From Anaerolineae bacterium (GTDB taxonomy: Bacteria; Chloroflexota; Anaerolineae; Promineifilales; Promineifilaceae), in contig JAMLHW010000018.1 of the NCBI GenBank assembly GCA_023954475.1, positions 1-64,000 on the forward strand: a stretch of 64,000 nt of DNA. The letters run 5' to 3'. The notes under the pieces are model-generated. The model did not search any database. It was not told the origin of the DNA and saw only the letters and a program-made list of their open reading frames with translations. How positions within the stretch are numbered: the stretch's first letter is position 1; each line of letters opens with the position of its first letter. Shown here in pieces: positions 9,870-18,768 of the stretch. A program made the position numbers and the translations under genes.

Positions 9870-10892
9870 ATGGCAGCAAGTAAAGAACGCATCACTATTC
9901 AGGACATCGCCGAGCAATCCGGTGTATCAATCAGCACCGTTTCACGCGTGTTGAGTGGCAACGCGGGTGTCACGGAACCGAAACGTCAAGCCGTTTTAGC
10001 TGCGGTAGACAAGCTGGATTATCGGCCGAATCTCTTTGCACAAGGTCTGGCGAGTGGTCAGTCGATGTCGATCGGCGTCATGACCCAGAATTTCGGCAGC
10101 GCTTTCTATGACGCCATCCTGCGCGGTATCATCGCCGGTGTCGAAAAGAGCAACTATTCCCCTTTGTTTGCTGATGGCCGCTGGCGCACCGATATTGAAA
10201 GGCGCGCCCTGCAAACACTGCTGAATCGGCGCGTTGACGCCCTGATCCTGCTGGGAACCCAACTCGATAGCGACGATCTGCTCGATCTCAAAAAGCAAAT
10301 GCCTCTGGTGATCGTTTCGCGCTCCGTTGCCGGCCTCGAACAAAACTGCCTCGTCGTTGATAACTACAAAGCCAGTTTCCAAGCTACAACCCACCTGCTC
10401 GACCGCGGACACCAGCATATAGCCCATATCACGGGTGCTTTGTCGGAGTCCAATGTATTGCGCGACGGCGCACAACGCCTGGCCGGTTATCAGGATGCCT
10501 TGCGCAAGGCAGGCATTGAACCATCCCCAAAGCTCGTTGTGGAAGGCAGTTTTCGATCCCAATCCGGTTTGCTGGCAATTGAGACGCTATTGACACGTGG
10601 CAAACCGTTTAGCGCCATTTTTGCGGCCAATGACCAAATGGCGACAGGCGCACGGCTTGGCTTGTACCGGCGGGGAATCCGCGTACCGGACGATGTATCG
10701 TTAATTGGTTTTGACGACCAGCCTCACTCAGCCTACATGACGCCACCTCTGACGACGGTGCGACAACCGGCCGAAGAGATGGGGTTGATGGCAGCGCAGG
10801 CTGTGCTTAATCAATTGCAAGGCAAGCCTTTTGCGTTGCCCATGGTTTCGGCCGAATTAATCGTGCGCGAATCAGTCAAACACATTTACTGA
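9870..10892 (+). CDS. LacI-family transcriptional regulator
   Basis: 340-residue repressor of the LacI/GalR family. The N-terminus has the classical helix-turn-helix (ITIQDIAEQSGVSISTVSRVLSG) and hinge helix (LDYRPNLFAQGLASG), followed by a periplasmic-binding-protein-like sugar sensor domain (ANDQMATGARLGLYRRGIRVPDDVSLIGFDD). I chose ATG 9870 because it gives a normal family N-terminus and has AAGGGA upstream; the 49-codon extension in the same frame runs through the promoter. Divergent orientation to the GH16 gene and the paired operators make it the likely local regulator of beta-glucan use, probably released by a glucan oligosaccharide. The conserved YRPN motif is encoded across a TCGGCCGA palindrome. 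Confidence 0.92.
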   Translation: MAASKERITIQDIAEQSGVSISTVSRVLSGNAGVTEPKRQAVLAAVDKLDYRPNLFAQGLASGQSMSIGVMTQNFGSAFYDAILRGIIAGVEKSNYSPLFADGRWRTDIERRALQTLLNRRVDALILLGTQLDSDDLLDLKKQMPLVIVSRSVAGLEQNCLVVDNYKASFQATTHLLDRGHQHIAHITGALSESNVLRDGAQRLAGYQDALRKAGIEPSPKLVVEGSFRSQSGLLAIETLLTRGKPFSAIFAANDQMATGARLGLYRRGIRVPDDVSLIGFDDQPHSAYMTPPLTTVRQPAEEMGLMAAQAVLNQLQGKPFALPMVSAELIVRESVKHIY

Positions 10893-10909
10893 TAGCATTT
10901 TTCTGCTGC

Positions 10910-11875
10910 TCAAGACCAGGCAGTTGTAGCGTCGAGAGCTGCCTTTTCATCGCTGCCGAGATCGATGGCAGCTCCGCGCAGCGTATCCTCCAACTGCGCT
11001 AGCGTGTTGGCGCCTATGATAGCTGATGAGACAGCGGGATTAGCCAATACCCAAGCAATGGCCGTCTGTGCAATTGTTGCATTATGTGCGTTGCCGACCT
11101 CTTCCAGCATGTCGACAGCGGCGAATCCCTGCTCATTCATATAGCGTTTGCGAATGCCGTCCGCACGGTCCGACTCCGGCAAATCACTATTACGACGATA
11201 TTTGCCCGTCAGGAATCCGCCGCCAAGCGGGCTATACGGAATGACACCAATACCTTGATCGAGGCAGAGCGGCTGCAATTCACGTTCAAATTCAGCGCGG
11301 TGTACCAAACTGTAATGTGGCTGCAAGCTATCGAAACGGGCTAACTTGTTGACATCACTGATCCACAAGGATTTTGCCAAAAGCCAGGCAGGATAGTTGG
11401 AGCAGCCGATATAGCGCACCTTGCCGGCACGAACCAGATCGTTCAGAGCACTCAATGTTTCGTCCAGCGGTGTTTCCTGGTCCGGCCAATGCACCTGATA
11501 GAGATCAATGTAATCTGTCTGAAGGCGGCGTAAACTGGCTTCGGCGGCAGCCATAATGTGCTGACGCGAAAGGCCTTGATTGAGCGGACTATCACCCATT
11601 TGACCGCGCACTTTAGTTGCAATAATTAGTTCTTCGCGGCGCACACCGCGTTGAACAAGCCAATTGCCGATGATTGTTTCGCTAACGCCGCCGTCGTTAC
11701 CCTCCACCCAACGCGAGTAAACATCGGCCGTATCAAAAAAGTTGCATCCCAACTCAACTGAACGCGTCATGATGTCGAAAGAAGTCGGCTCGTCGGCCGA
11801 CCAGCCAAATTGCATCGTACCCAGACAAATAGTAGAAACCTTGAGGCCAGTGCGGCCCAAACGACGATATTCCAT
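10910..11875 (-). CDS. Aldo/keto reductase
   Basis: 321-residue NAD(P)H-dependent aldo/keto reductase, (beta/alpha)8 barrel. The tetrad is visible: Asp in FFDTADVYS, Tyr in the same segment, Lys in IIATKVRG and His in YQVHWPD. The C-terminal SSAIIGANTLAQLEDTL segment is the usual cofactor loop. The closest family type by sequence style is the YghZ/MocA-like soluble oxidoreductases acting on small aldehydes or sugars; no specific substrate can be read. AAGGAG precedes the ATG. It is convergent with the LacI-type regulator with only 17 bp between stop codons. Confidence 0.9.
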   Translation of the reverse strand: MEYRRLGRTGLKVSTICLGTMQFGWSADEPTSFDIMTRSVELGCNFFDTADVYSRWVEGNDGGVSETIIGNWLVQRGVRREELIIATKVRGQMGDSPLNQGLSRQHIMAAAEASLRRLQTDYIDLYQVHWPDQETPLDETLSALNDLVRAGKVRYIGCSNYPAWLLAKSLWISDVNKLARFDSLQPHYSLVHRAEFERELQPLCLDQGIGVIPYSPLGGGFLTGKYRRNSDLPESDRADGIRKRYMNEQGFAAVDMLEEVGNAHNATIAQTAIAWVLANPAVSSAIIGANTLAQLEDTLRGAAIDLGSDEKAALDATTAWS

Positions 11876-12159
11876 GGTGTTGCTCCTTATAATGTGCTAC
11901 CGTTAAATCAGGATGGTCGCTGAGTCGGCTGTGTGCAGCCGGTTGCAGCATGCCCAACTAGCAGAAAACGGATAGTTGTGGAAATCTTGTGACAACAGTT
12001 TAGTCGATCCCTGTCGTTTTAGACAACTGTGTTCATCGGCATTGTCGCAACTGGTTGCCAAGCTGGATGAAATCGCAGAGACAGTATAAGATCGGAAGCG
12101 ACAGACTCGATTACAGCTTATTCACGCCTTTCGCACCGTACATTTATTGGAGAAACCTG

Positions 12160-13368
12160 ATGGCAAAGCCTACATTCAACTGGAGCGATCCTTTTCTGCT
12201 CGATGCGCAACTCACGGACGAAGAGCGTATGGTGCGCGATACGACTCATGCCTATTGCCGGGACAAATTGATGCCCCGGGTGCTACAAGCCCATCGGCAC
12301 GAGACATTCGATCGCAGCATATTTTCTGAGATGGGAGCGATGGGTTTGCTCGGTTCCACACTGCCGGAAGCATACGGTGCAGCCGGTCTCAACTACGTTT
12401 GCTACGGTCTCATCGCACGAGAAGTCGAACGCGTCGACAGTGGCTATCGAAGTGCGATGAGTGTGCAAAGTTCGCTCGTCATGTATCCGATTTTCGCCTA
12501 TGGATCAGAACCACAGCGTCAAACCTATCTGCCAAAACTCGCATCCGGTGAATGGGTTGGCTGTTTTGGCCTGACTGAGCCGAATCACGGCAGTGATCCC
12601 GGCAGTATGGAGACGCGTGCCCGCAAGACAGACGGTGGCTGGATACTACATGGCAACAAAATGTGGATCACCAATTCGCCAATTGCCAATGTGTTTGTCG
12701 TTTGGGCCAAAGCCTACGGCGACGATGATAATCCGATTGGTGCTAAAGATGGCGACATTCGCGGTTTTATCCTGGAAAAGGGGATGAAGGGGTTATCTGC
12801 GCCTAAAACGGAAGGCAAATTCAGTTTGCGGGCGAGTATTACCGGCGAAATTGTGATGGATGAGGTGTTTGTGCCGGACGATAATCTGCTGCCGGCTGTC
12901 AAAGGCCTCAAAGGCCCATTTGGTTGCCTCAACAAAGCACGCTACGGCATCTCGTGGGGTGCGCTCGGTGCGGCGGAATTCTGTTGGCATGCGGCGCGGC
13001 GCTATACGCTTGACCGCACGCAATTCGGCCGACCACTCGCTGCCAACCAGCTCATCCAACTCAAACTCGCCAATATGCAGACAGAAATCTCGATTGGGCT
13101 GCAAAGCGTGCTGCGCGTCGGCCGAATGCTGGACGATGGCACAGCAGCGCCCGAATTGATCTCACTCGTCAAGCGCAACTCTTGCGGCAAGGCATTGGAC
13201 ATCGCACGCGTCGCCCGCGACATGCACGGCGGTAACGGCATTTCAGACGAATTTCACGTCATCCGTCACGTGTTGAATCTCGAAGCGGTCAACACGTACG
13301 AAGGCACGCACGACATCCACGCGCTCATTCTAGGTCGGGCACAAACCGGGATTCAGGCGTTTAACTGA
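12160..13368 (+). CDS. gcdH: Acyl-CoA dehydrogenase, glutaryl-CoA dehydrogenase type
   Basis: 402-residue flavoprotein of the acyl-CoA dehydrogenase family. The region [18 protein letters not shown] with catalytic Glu381, and [15 protein letters not shown] with the substrate-carboxylate-binding Arg, are those of glutaryl-CoA dehydrogenase, which oxidises and decarboxylates glutaryl-CoA to crotonyl-CoA in lysine, tryptophan or benzoyl-CoA breakdown. The FAD-binding region ([16 protein letters not shown]) is intact. ATG 12160 is chosen because it has GGAG seven bases upstream and gives the family length; a 35-codon in-frame extension has no homologous look. The 284-bp upstream gap holds no other gene. 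It stands alone, not in a visible degradation operon. Confidence 0.88.
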   Translation: MAKPTFNWSDPFLLDAQLTDEERMVRDTTHAYCRDKLMPRVLQAHRHETFDRSIFSEMGAMGLLGSTLPEAYGAAGLNYVCYGLIAREVERVDSGYRSAMSVQSSLVMYPIFAYGSEPQRQTYLPKLASGEWVGCFGLTEPNHGSDPGSMETRARKTDGGWILHGNKMWITNSPIANVFVVWAKAYGDDDNPIGAKDGDIRGFILEKGMKGLSAPKTEGKFSLRASITGEIVMDEVFVPDDNLLPAVKGLKGPFGCLNKARYGISWGALGAAEFCWHAARRYTLDRTQFGRPLAANQLIQLKLANMQTEISIGLQSVLRVGRMLDDGTAAPELISLVKRNSCGKALDIARVARDMHGGNGISDEFHVIRHVLNLEAVNTYEGTHDIHALILGRAQTGIQAFN

Positions 13369-13398
13369 CTAGCGTCGGTGCGCGTTAACAGCGGCCGA

Positions 13399-13426
13399 AG
13401 GGTGCAGACAAGATGCCATGCACCCT
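13399..13426. terminator. Hairpin between gcdH and the convergent MoaD-like gene
   Basis: AGGGTGCA (13399-13406) pairs with TGCACCCT (13419-13426) over a 12-nt loop in the convergent gap. There is no T-run, so it is a candidate bidirectional terminator by position and shape only. Confidence 0.5.
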
Positions 13427-13451
13427 CACGATGCGGCACTGCCGTCAGCCA

Positions 13452-13748
13452 TTAGCCGCCTGCCAGAGCGCCAATGATGCGAAACGGTTCTGTGCCGGAT
13501 GCGATTGGCTCGGGTAGCGGTGCATCGGCCGAAACGTGTGACCAATCTTCACCACAAGCAAAAAAACGGATGAACGCGCGGCGTTGCTGCGTATTGTGAT
13601 CGCGAATCGTGCCGCGCAGCATCGGGTATGTCGCTTCCAGTTCATCGATGATCGCGCGTTGTGTCACCGGTGCTTCCAGTTGTAGTGTGACCTCTTTGTC
13701 GATCTGAGCTAGATTGCGCAGATGGTAGGGCAATGCGACGCGAATCAT
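13452..13748 (-). CDS. MoaD/ThiS-family ubiquitin-like protein
   Basis: 98-residue beta-grasp protein ending in the diagnostic Gly-Gly (GALAGG), as needed for C-terminal adenylation and thiocarboxylate formation in sulfur carriers (molybdopterin synthase small subunit, ThiS) or for protein modification (SAMP-like). ATG 13748 is chosen: it overlaps the upstream stop as ATGA, while a longer in-frame start lies inside that gene. Internal PMLRGTIRD is typical of the MoaD group. The tight coupling to an Asp-box propeller rather than to moaE or thiG suggests a role outside ordinary cofactor synthesis; function is not known. Confidence 0.8.
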   Translation of the reverse strand: MIRVALPYHLRNLAQIDKEVTLQLEAPVTQRAIIDELEATYPMLRGTIRDHNTQQRRAFIRFFACGEDWSHVSADAPLPEPIASGTEPFRIIGALAGG

Positions 13749-14860
13749 GGCAAGGTCTGTACCTCTACCGACAATACGGCAGGCAAGTCGCGCACAATCG
13801 CCTTCCAATTGTCACCACTATCGGCCGAAACATACACCTGACCGCCCGTCGTGCCAAAATAAATGCCGCACGATGCCAGCGTATCAACAGCCATTGCATC
13901 ACGCAGGACATTGACATAGCAATCGCTTTGAGGCAGGCCGTTTGTCAGCGCTTCCCACTCATTGCCGCCCGACCGGCTGCGATAAACGCGCAGCTTGCCT
14001 TCCGGCGGATAGTGCTCCGAATCACTCTTGATCGGAACGACGTAGATCGTTTCCGGCTCATGGGCATGCACAGAAATGGGAAAACCGAAATCACTGGGCA
14101 GATTACCGCTCACTTCATACCAGGTGTCACCGGCGTTGTCACTGCGCATCACATCCCAATGCTTCTGCATAAACAACACGCCCGGTTTCGTAGGATGCAT
14201 CGCCAAATTGTGGACACAATGACCAACTTCGGCTGTAGCGTCCGGCAATTCAAAAGGCGAAATCAGCCCCTGGTTGATCGGTCGCCAGGTCGCGCCGCCA
14301 TCGTCGGAGCGAAATGCGCCGGCTGCCGAAATAGCGACATAGATCCGGTCGGGATTGCCGGGATCGAGGATGATGGTGTGTAGGCACATGCCGCCTGCAC
14401 CGGGCTGCCACAGTTCTCCTTTGGCGTCGCGCAGACCTGGCAGCTCCTGCCACGTTTGTCCGCCGTCACGCGAACAGAACAGCGCCGCATCTTCCACACC
14501 TGCGTAAACTGTATCGGGGTCGCTCGGTGAAGGCTCCAAATGCCAGACGCGTTTGAACTCCCAGGGATGCTGCGTGCCGTCAAACCATTGGTGTGTACCG
14601 GGTGTGCCATCGTAGAGAAATTCGTTGCCGACCGGTTCCCACGTTTTGCCGCCATCGTCGGAACGCTGCATCAGTTGACCGAACCAGCCATTCGACTGGG
14701 ATGCGTATAACCGGTTCGAATCGGCTGACGAGCCCGCCATATGATAGATTTCCCATCCCGCAAAAAGGGGACCATTGACATCCCACTGTTCACGTTTCTC
14801 ATCTGATGTCAGAATAAATGCACCTTTGCGGGTGCCAACCAGAACTCGTACGCCACTCAT
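13745..14860 (-). CDS. BNR/Asp-box beta-propeller protein (sialidase-fold)
   Basis: 371-residue predicted beta-propeller with at least five Asp-box repeats of the form S-x-D-x-G-x-T-W: [59 protein letters not shown]. These resemble sialidase or VPS10/sortilin propellers, but no sialidase catalytic residues are evident, so enzyme activity should not be assumed. No signal peptide is present (N-terminus [17 protein letters not shown]), implying a cytoplasmic protein. AAGGAG precedes the ATG. The stop overlaps the start of the MoaD-like gene, so the two are translated together. Confidence 0.85.
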   Translation of the reverse strand: MSGVRVLVGTRKGAFILTSDEKREQWDVNGPLFAGWEIYHMAGSSADSNRLYASQSNGWFGQLMQRSDDGGKTWEPVGNEFLYDGTPGTHQWFDGTQHPWEFKRVWHLEPSPSDPDTVYAGVEDAALFCSRDGGQTWQELPGLRDAKGELWQPGAGGMCLHTIILDPGNPDRIYVAISAAGAFRSDDGGATWRPINQGLISPFELPDATAEVGHCVHNLAMHPTKPGVLFMQKHWDVMRSDNAGDTWYEVSGNLPSDFGFPISVHAHEPETIYVVPIKSDSEHYPPEGKLRVYRSRSGGNEWEALTNGLPQSDCYVNVLRDAMAVDTLASCGIYFGTTGGQVYVSADSGDNWKAIVRDLPAVLSVEVQTLP

Positions 14861-15296
14861 ATCTTTCTCCTTCAGGGCTGTATGCAGCTAGTGATCAATT
14901 TGATGTTTTTAGTAAGTTGACACGCGAACAGGAATCTGGCTTTCGGCCGAAATCGTGCGGAGCAACTCAAACCTTATTGTAGCCAAGATCACCATGCAAT
15001 GGGTACTTTTCTGCGGAAACGACTAGCATGTAACAGACAGCACCGCCGCGACTGGTGGCAAGCTGCCTGATTGATATCGTTGTCGGCGTCATGAGGAGCA
15101 AAACTATCCAGGTCACAGTGTGAGACATTGCATTCAGTTCCGGCATACCGCTTTGAATGCCAATCCGGTTCCGGTAAAGTAGCCGGAATGCTGGCTTTTT
15201 CAGAACAGTGAGTCGTTTGCAGCGCAGTTTCGGCCGAAATGTCACATTTTTGCATTTGGTGGTGTTTAGATAGTTAAAAGCGCAACAAATGGCGAC
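14861..15296. other. Intergenic region with divergent promoters presumed, no gene seen
   Basis: This 436-bp gap separates the divergent propeller gene and ECF sigma gene. Two TTTCGGCCGAAA palindromes lie here (14942-14953 and 15229-15240), one near each gene. A short open frame on the minus strand (14967-15245) has an implausible composition and no ribosome site. I see no RNA gene or clear hairpin. Confidence 0.5.
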
Positions 15297-15842
15297 ATGA
15301 TGACAACCGTGAGCAACAAGCTAACCGCAACCACAGTGAGTACAAGTCGTGACGACGACTTCGACACACTCTTTCTACGCCATTACGATCGCGTCTACGG
15401 CTTGCTCTATCGACTGGTAGGCACAGGCGCTGAAGCAGAAGATTTGGCACAAGAGGTTTTCCTCAGACTGTATCAAAATCCGCCGCGACGCCGTGACTCC
15501 AATATCGGCGCATGGCTTTATCGCGTGGCGACCAACAGCGGTTACAATGCGATTCGCGGACGCAACCGCCGGTGGCAGCGCAACCTGTTGCTGGTCAAAC
15601 AGCCACAAGAAAACGATGATCCACAGCGGCAAGCCGAAGTAAATGCTGAAAAAATGGCCGTGCGGACGGCCCTGGCGACATTATCACCACGACACGGCCA
15701 ATTGCTGCTATTGCGTCAAATGGGATTGAGTTATGCGGAGCTAGCCACAGCATGTGATATGAATCCGGCTTCGGTCGGCAAAACATTGTCACGAGCGGCG
15801 GACGCTTTCCGCGCTGCCTATCTCGCAGCCACAGAAGGGTAA
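15297..15842 (+). CDS. ECF-type RNA polymerase sigma factor
   Basis: 181-residue extracytoplasmic-function sigma factor. Region 2 is about residues 25-90 (LFLRHYDRVYGLLYRLVG, AEDLAQEVFLRLYQ, GAWLYRVATNSGYNAIRGR) and region 4 about 120-175 (LSPRHGQLLLLRQMGLSYAELATACDMNPASVGKTLSRA). Two adjacent ATGs (15297, 15300) are possible starts. The gene is followed after 4 bp by a membrane protein with one transmembrane segment, the usual place for an anti-sigma factor, and then by an ABC-2 transporter. It probably controls an envelope response and its own operon. Confidence 0.92.
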   Translation: MMTTVSNKLTATTVSTSRDDDFDTLFLRHYDRVYGLLYRLVGTGAEAEDLAQEVFLRLYQNPPRRRDSNIGAWLYRVATNSGYNAIRGRNRRWQRNLLLVKQPQENDDPQRQAEVNAEKMAVRTALATLSPRHGQLLLLRQMGLSYAELATACDMNPASVGKTLSRAADAFRAAYLAATEG

Positions 15843-15846
15843 CATC

Positions 15847-16827
15847 ATGGATGAACAACCTGATCTGAATCAGACTTTGGAACAACTCGAGCTATTGGCA
15901 CCGCATTCGGCCGAAAAACACCCTACCCCACATGCCGCTCTGCTGCGCTTCAAAAACAGTCAACCTGCACCACGGAGGTCATTTGTGATGAAAAACTGGA
16001 AACCGGTCGCAGTCGGCCTTTTTGCCGTCCTGGCTCTGATCTTTATCTTCAGCTTTGCACCGACACGGGCGCTGGCCGATGATTTCCTCGGTCTGTTCCG
16101 CGTGGAGAAATTTGCGCCGATTTCGATTGCACCAGAGCAACTCGCTGTGCTTGAAGAAATCGCCGATTCCGGTCTCTTTCCCGGCGAACTGATCATGGTC
16201 ACAGAACCGGGACCGGAACGCGTTTATACGAGCTTCAACGAAGCTTTCGAATCGCTTGAAACACCTTATTACAGTTGGTTCACGCCGGAGTTCGGGTTGG
16301 GGATGCCACAAGAGTTTGTCGTACAACCGGGCGGCAGTGCTCAGTTGACCGTCAATCTGGACAGTGCACGGGCCATTCTGGAAGCGGTCGATGTCGATCC
16401 GCTGCTGCTGCCCGACAGTCTGGACGGTGCCGTGGTATCGGCCGAACTCTACGACGCATTATTCCTCGACTATGGCGCAGTCCAATTGCTGCAAACACCG
16501 GTTCCGGACGTCAACTACCCTGACGATGTCGATCCGACCGTCATTGGCGAAGCGGCCCTGCGCTTCCTGGGCATGGATGATGACGAGGCGTATCGACTAG
16601 CGCACAACATCGACTGGACAAACACGTTGGTCATGCCCGTGCCAACTGAGCTGGCCTCGTTTTCCGAAGTCAAAGTCGGGGATACAACCGGCATTGCCGT
16701 CGAAGCACTCGACTCTGACGGCAGCATGATCATGTGGCAGTCATACGGCATGGTCTACATGCTCACCGGTACCGGCGACTACACTAGCGATGCGTTGCTG
16801 ACTATTGCCAACACGATTATGAACTAA
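15847..16827 (+). CDS. Single-pass membrane protein, probable anti-sigma partner
   Basis: 326-residue protein with a short cytoplasmic head (about 1-53), one transmembrane helix (about 54-76, VAVGLFAVLALIFIFSF) and a large outside domain of about 250 residues. The architecture and position directly after the ECF gene suggest an anti-sigma factor, but no zinc-binding anti-sigma motif (HxxxCxxC) is present, so this is an inference. The outer domain resembles nothing I can name; it contains repeated acidic loops (PDVNYPDDVDP, MDDDEAYRL). AGAAGGG precedes the ATG. Confidence 0.7.
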   Translation: MDEQPDLNQTLEQLELLAPHSAEKHPTPHAALLRFKNSQPAPRRSFVMKNWKPVAVGLFAVLALIFIFSFAPTRALADDFLGLFRVEKFAPISIAPEQLAVLEEIADSGLFPGELIMVTEPGPERVYTSFNEAFESLETPYYSWFTPEFGLGMPQEFVVQPGGSAQLTVNLDSARAILEAVDVDPLLLPDSLDGAVVSAELYDALFLDYGAVQLLQTPVPDVNYPDDVDPTVIGEAALRFLGMDDDEAYRLAHNIDWTNTLVMPVPTELASFSEVKVGDTTGIAVEALDSDGSMIMWQSYGMVYMLTGTGDYTSDALLTIANTIMN

Positions 16828-16838
16828 CACAACACGCC

Positions 16839-16872
16839 AGAAACCGAGTTTTTCCGAAACAACTCGGTTTCT
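16839..16872 (+). terminator. AGAAACCGAG-family hairpin
   Basis: AGAAACCGAGTT (16839-16850) pairs perfectly with AACTCGGTTTCT (16861-16872). It lies between the anti-sigma-like gene and the ABC ATPase gene, so it may partly separate their expression. The same hairpin family appears at 19441-19474 and, more diverged, at 32454-32483. Confidence 0.65.
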
Positions 16873-16883
16873 CAGGGTAAATG

Positions 16884-17816
16884 ATGCCGGATTACGCCAT
16901 CGAAACAACGCATCTCCGCAAAGAATTCGGCCGAAAAGTAGCTGTTGCCGACCTCACCCTGCAAGTAAAGCGGGGTGAGGTTTTCGGTTTTCTCGGCCCT
17001 AACGGAGCCGGCAAAACGACCTCCGTCAAAATGCTGCTGGGCCTGACGGCACCGACAGCAGGCGACGCCACATTGCTCAACGCGCCGCTCGGTGACCGCC
17101 GTACACGGACACGCATCGGCTACTTGCCGGAGCATTTTCGCTTTTATCCATGGCTCAAAGCCGTCGAATTCCTCGATTTACAGGGGCGACTCTATGGCAT
17201 GGAAACGCAGCGACGCCGCAACGTGATCCCGCAACTCCTGCAGCGCGTCGGGTTGGCACAGGCAACTGAACTGAAGCTGGCAGCATTTTCCAAAGGGATG
17301 ACGCAGCGCATTGGACTGGCGCAGGCGCTGATGAACGCGCCTGATCTCGTCTTTCTCGATGAACCGACATCCGGACTTGACCCGCTGGGACGACGCCTGG
17401 TGCGCGAAATCATTGCCGAAGTCAGTGCCACGGGTACGGCAGTGTTTCTCAACTCGCATTTGCTCAGCGAAGTGGAGCAAACGTGTCATCGGGTGGCGTT
17501 TATCCGTGAAGGACGTGTGCTGGAAACGCATGATTTGTCGCAGTGGGATGAGGATGCAATCTCGGTAAAGATGCGTGTGGGCCGGATTTCGGCCGAATTG
17601 CTCGCTCATTTGCAAACCCTATCGGCCGATGTGTATCAAACAGATGACGGCTTTGTGCATGTGACCGTTTCGGCCGAAAAAGATATTCCCACACTTGTCA
17701 ACTGGCTCGTCGCCCACAATCATGCACTCTACGAACTCAACCTCGAACGCCTGTCGCTCGAGGATCGCTTCCTCAAAATCATCGGCAACCACAGCGGCGA
17801 CACCCTCACAGCCTGA
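16884..17816 (+). CDS. ABC transporter ATP-binding protein
   Basis: ATPase subunit of an ABC-2 type exporter or membrane-remodelling transporter. Walker A (FLGPNGAGKTTSVK), signature-like FSKGMTQRIGLAQAL, Walker B (LVFLDEPTSGLDPLG) and the H-loop (SHLLSEVEQ) are all intact. The C-terminal ~80 residues beyond the nucleotide domain are a regulatory tail; it is unusual in holding three TCGGCCGA palindromes within 90 bp (17589, 17622, 17670), encoding Ser-Ala-Glu or Ser-Ala-Asp each time. Two neighbouring ATGs exist; 16884 has better spacing to AGGG. Three bases separate it from the permease gene. Confidence 0.92.
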   Translation: MPDYAIETTHLRKEFGRKVAVADLTLQVKRGEVFGFLGPNGAGKTTSVKMLLGLTAPTAGDATLLNAPLGDRRTRTRIGYLPEHFRFYPWLKAVEFLDLQGRLYGMETQRRRNVIPQLLQRVGLAQATELKLAAFSKGMTQRIGLAQALMNAPDLVFLDEPTSGLDPLGRRLVREIIAEVSATGTAVFLNSHLLSEVEQTCHRVAFIREGRVLETHDLSQWDEDAISVKMRVGRISAELLAHLQTLSADVYQTDDGFVHVTVSAEKDIPTLVNWLVAHNHALYELNLERLSLEDRFLKIIGNHSGDTLTA

Positions 17817-17819
17817 TTT

Positions 17820-18659
17820 ATGACCATCATCACCATTGCCCAGTTGACTATCCGCGAAGCCCAACGCCGCAAAATTTTGTGGGCTGCGCTGTTGATGGGC
17901 ATCTTGTTTTTGCTCGTCTTCGGCATCGGTCTGCACCTGATCTGGCGCGAAATGACGCTGGATAATCCCTACGATGCGCCGGAAATGTTCGAAGTGCCGG
18001 CCAACTTTCTGACAATGGCCGGTCTCTACGTCACAAACTTCCTCGTTGTCATCATGGCCGTTCTCATTTCAGTTGCGTCCATCTCCGGTGAGATTGAATC
18101 GCATCTGGTCGACATCCTGATCACCAAGCCGATGAACCGCCGCGACCTGATAATGGGCAAATGGCTCGGTTTTGGCGTCATGACAACTCTCTACACCTTC
18201 ATGCTCGGCGGCGGCGTCATGCTGATTTCCCGTCTCGTCACCGGCCTGGCGCTGCGACAGCCCATAGCGGGCATCAGCCTGATAGCCCTCAACGCGCTCG
18301 TCATGCTCACAGTCAGCATTGCCGGTGGCACCCGGCTTTCGACATTGGCGAATGGCGTTGTCGCGTTTATGCTGTACGGCCTGGCATTCGTCGGCGGCTG
18401 GGTGGAAGCGATCGGCGGTCTGTTTCGCAACGAAACAGCCGTCAATCTCGGCATCGTATCGAGCTTATTGCTGCCGGTGGAAGCATTGTGGCGCAAAGCG
18501 GCGATCATTTTTCAGCCCCGCATGACCGGCAGTACATCGTTCGCCGGGCCATTTGTTGTTACCAATGAACCCAGCGATGTAATGGTTGTCTATGCCGTTG
18601 TTTATATTGTCGGTTTGCTTGCTTTTGCTTTGTGGAGCTTTCAAAAGCGTGACATGTAG
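17820..18659 (+). CDS. ABC-2 type transporter permease
   Basis: 279-residue integral membrane protein with about six hydrophobic segments (IREAQRRKILWAALLMGILF at the start; FLVVIMAVLISVASI; LVVYAVVYIVGLLAFALWS-like segment near the end). The motif SISGEIESHLVDILITKPMNRRDLIMGKW is the cytoplasmic coupling region typical of ABC-2 permeases. It pairs with the ATPase encoded just upstream. The substrate is unknown; linkage to an ECF sigma factor suggests an envelope-stress or efflux role. Confidence 0.9.
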   Translation: MTIITIAQLTIREAQRRKILWAALLMGILFLLVFGIGLHLIWREMTLDNPYDAPEMFEVPANFLTMAGLYVTNFLVVIMAVLISVASISGEIESHLVDILITKPMNRRDLIMGKWLGFGVMTTLYTFMLGGGVMLISRLVTGLALRQPIAGISLIALNALVMLTVSIAGGTRLSTLANGVVAFMLYGLAFVGGWVEAIGGLFRNETAVNLGIVSSLLLPVEALWRKAAIIFQPRMTGSTSFAGPFVVTNEPSDVMVVYAVVYIVGLLAFALWSFQKRDM

Positions 18660-18768
18660 GCGATCCTGCGCAGTTGTCGTTTCGGCTTTGTCAATGTAAG
18701 CTTGACATGCGCTAACATCAAGTTTCTGTCTGGAACAGATAGCATTTTCACGTACGAACAAGACCACT

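Noticed and set aside
14967-15245. Possible small gene in the gap before the ECF sigma gene
   Set aside because: No ribosome site, implausible composition, and start within a palindrome; no support.
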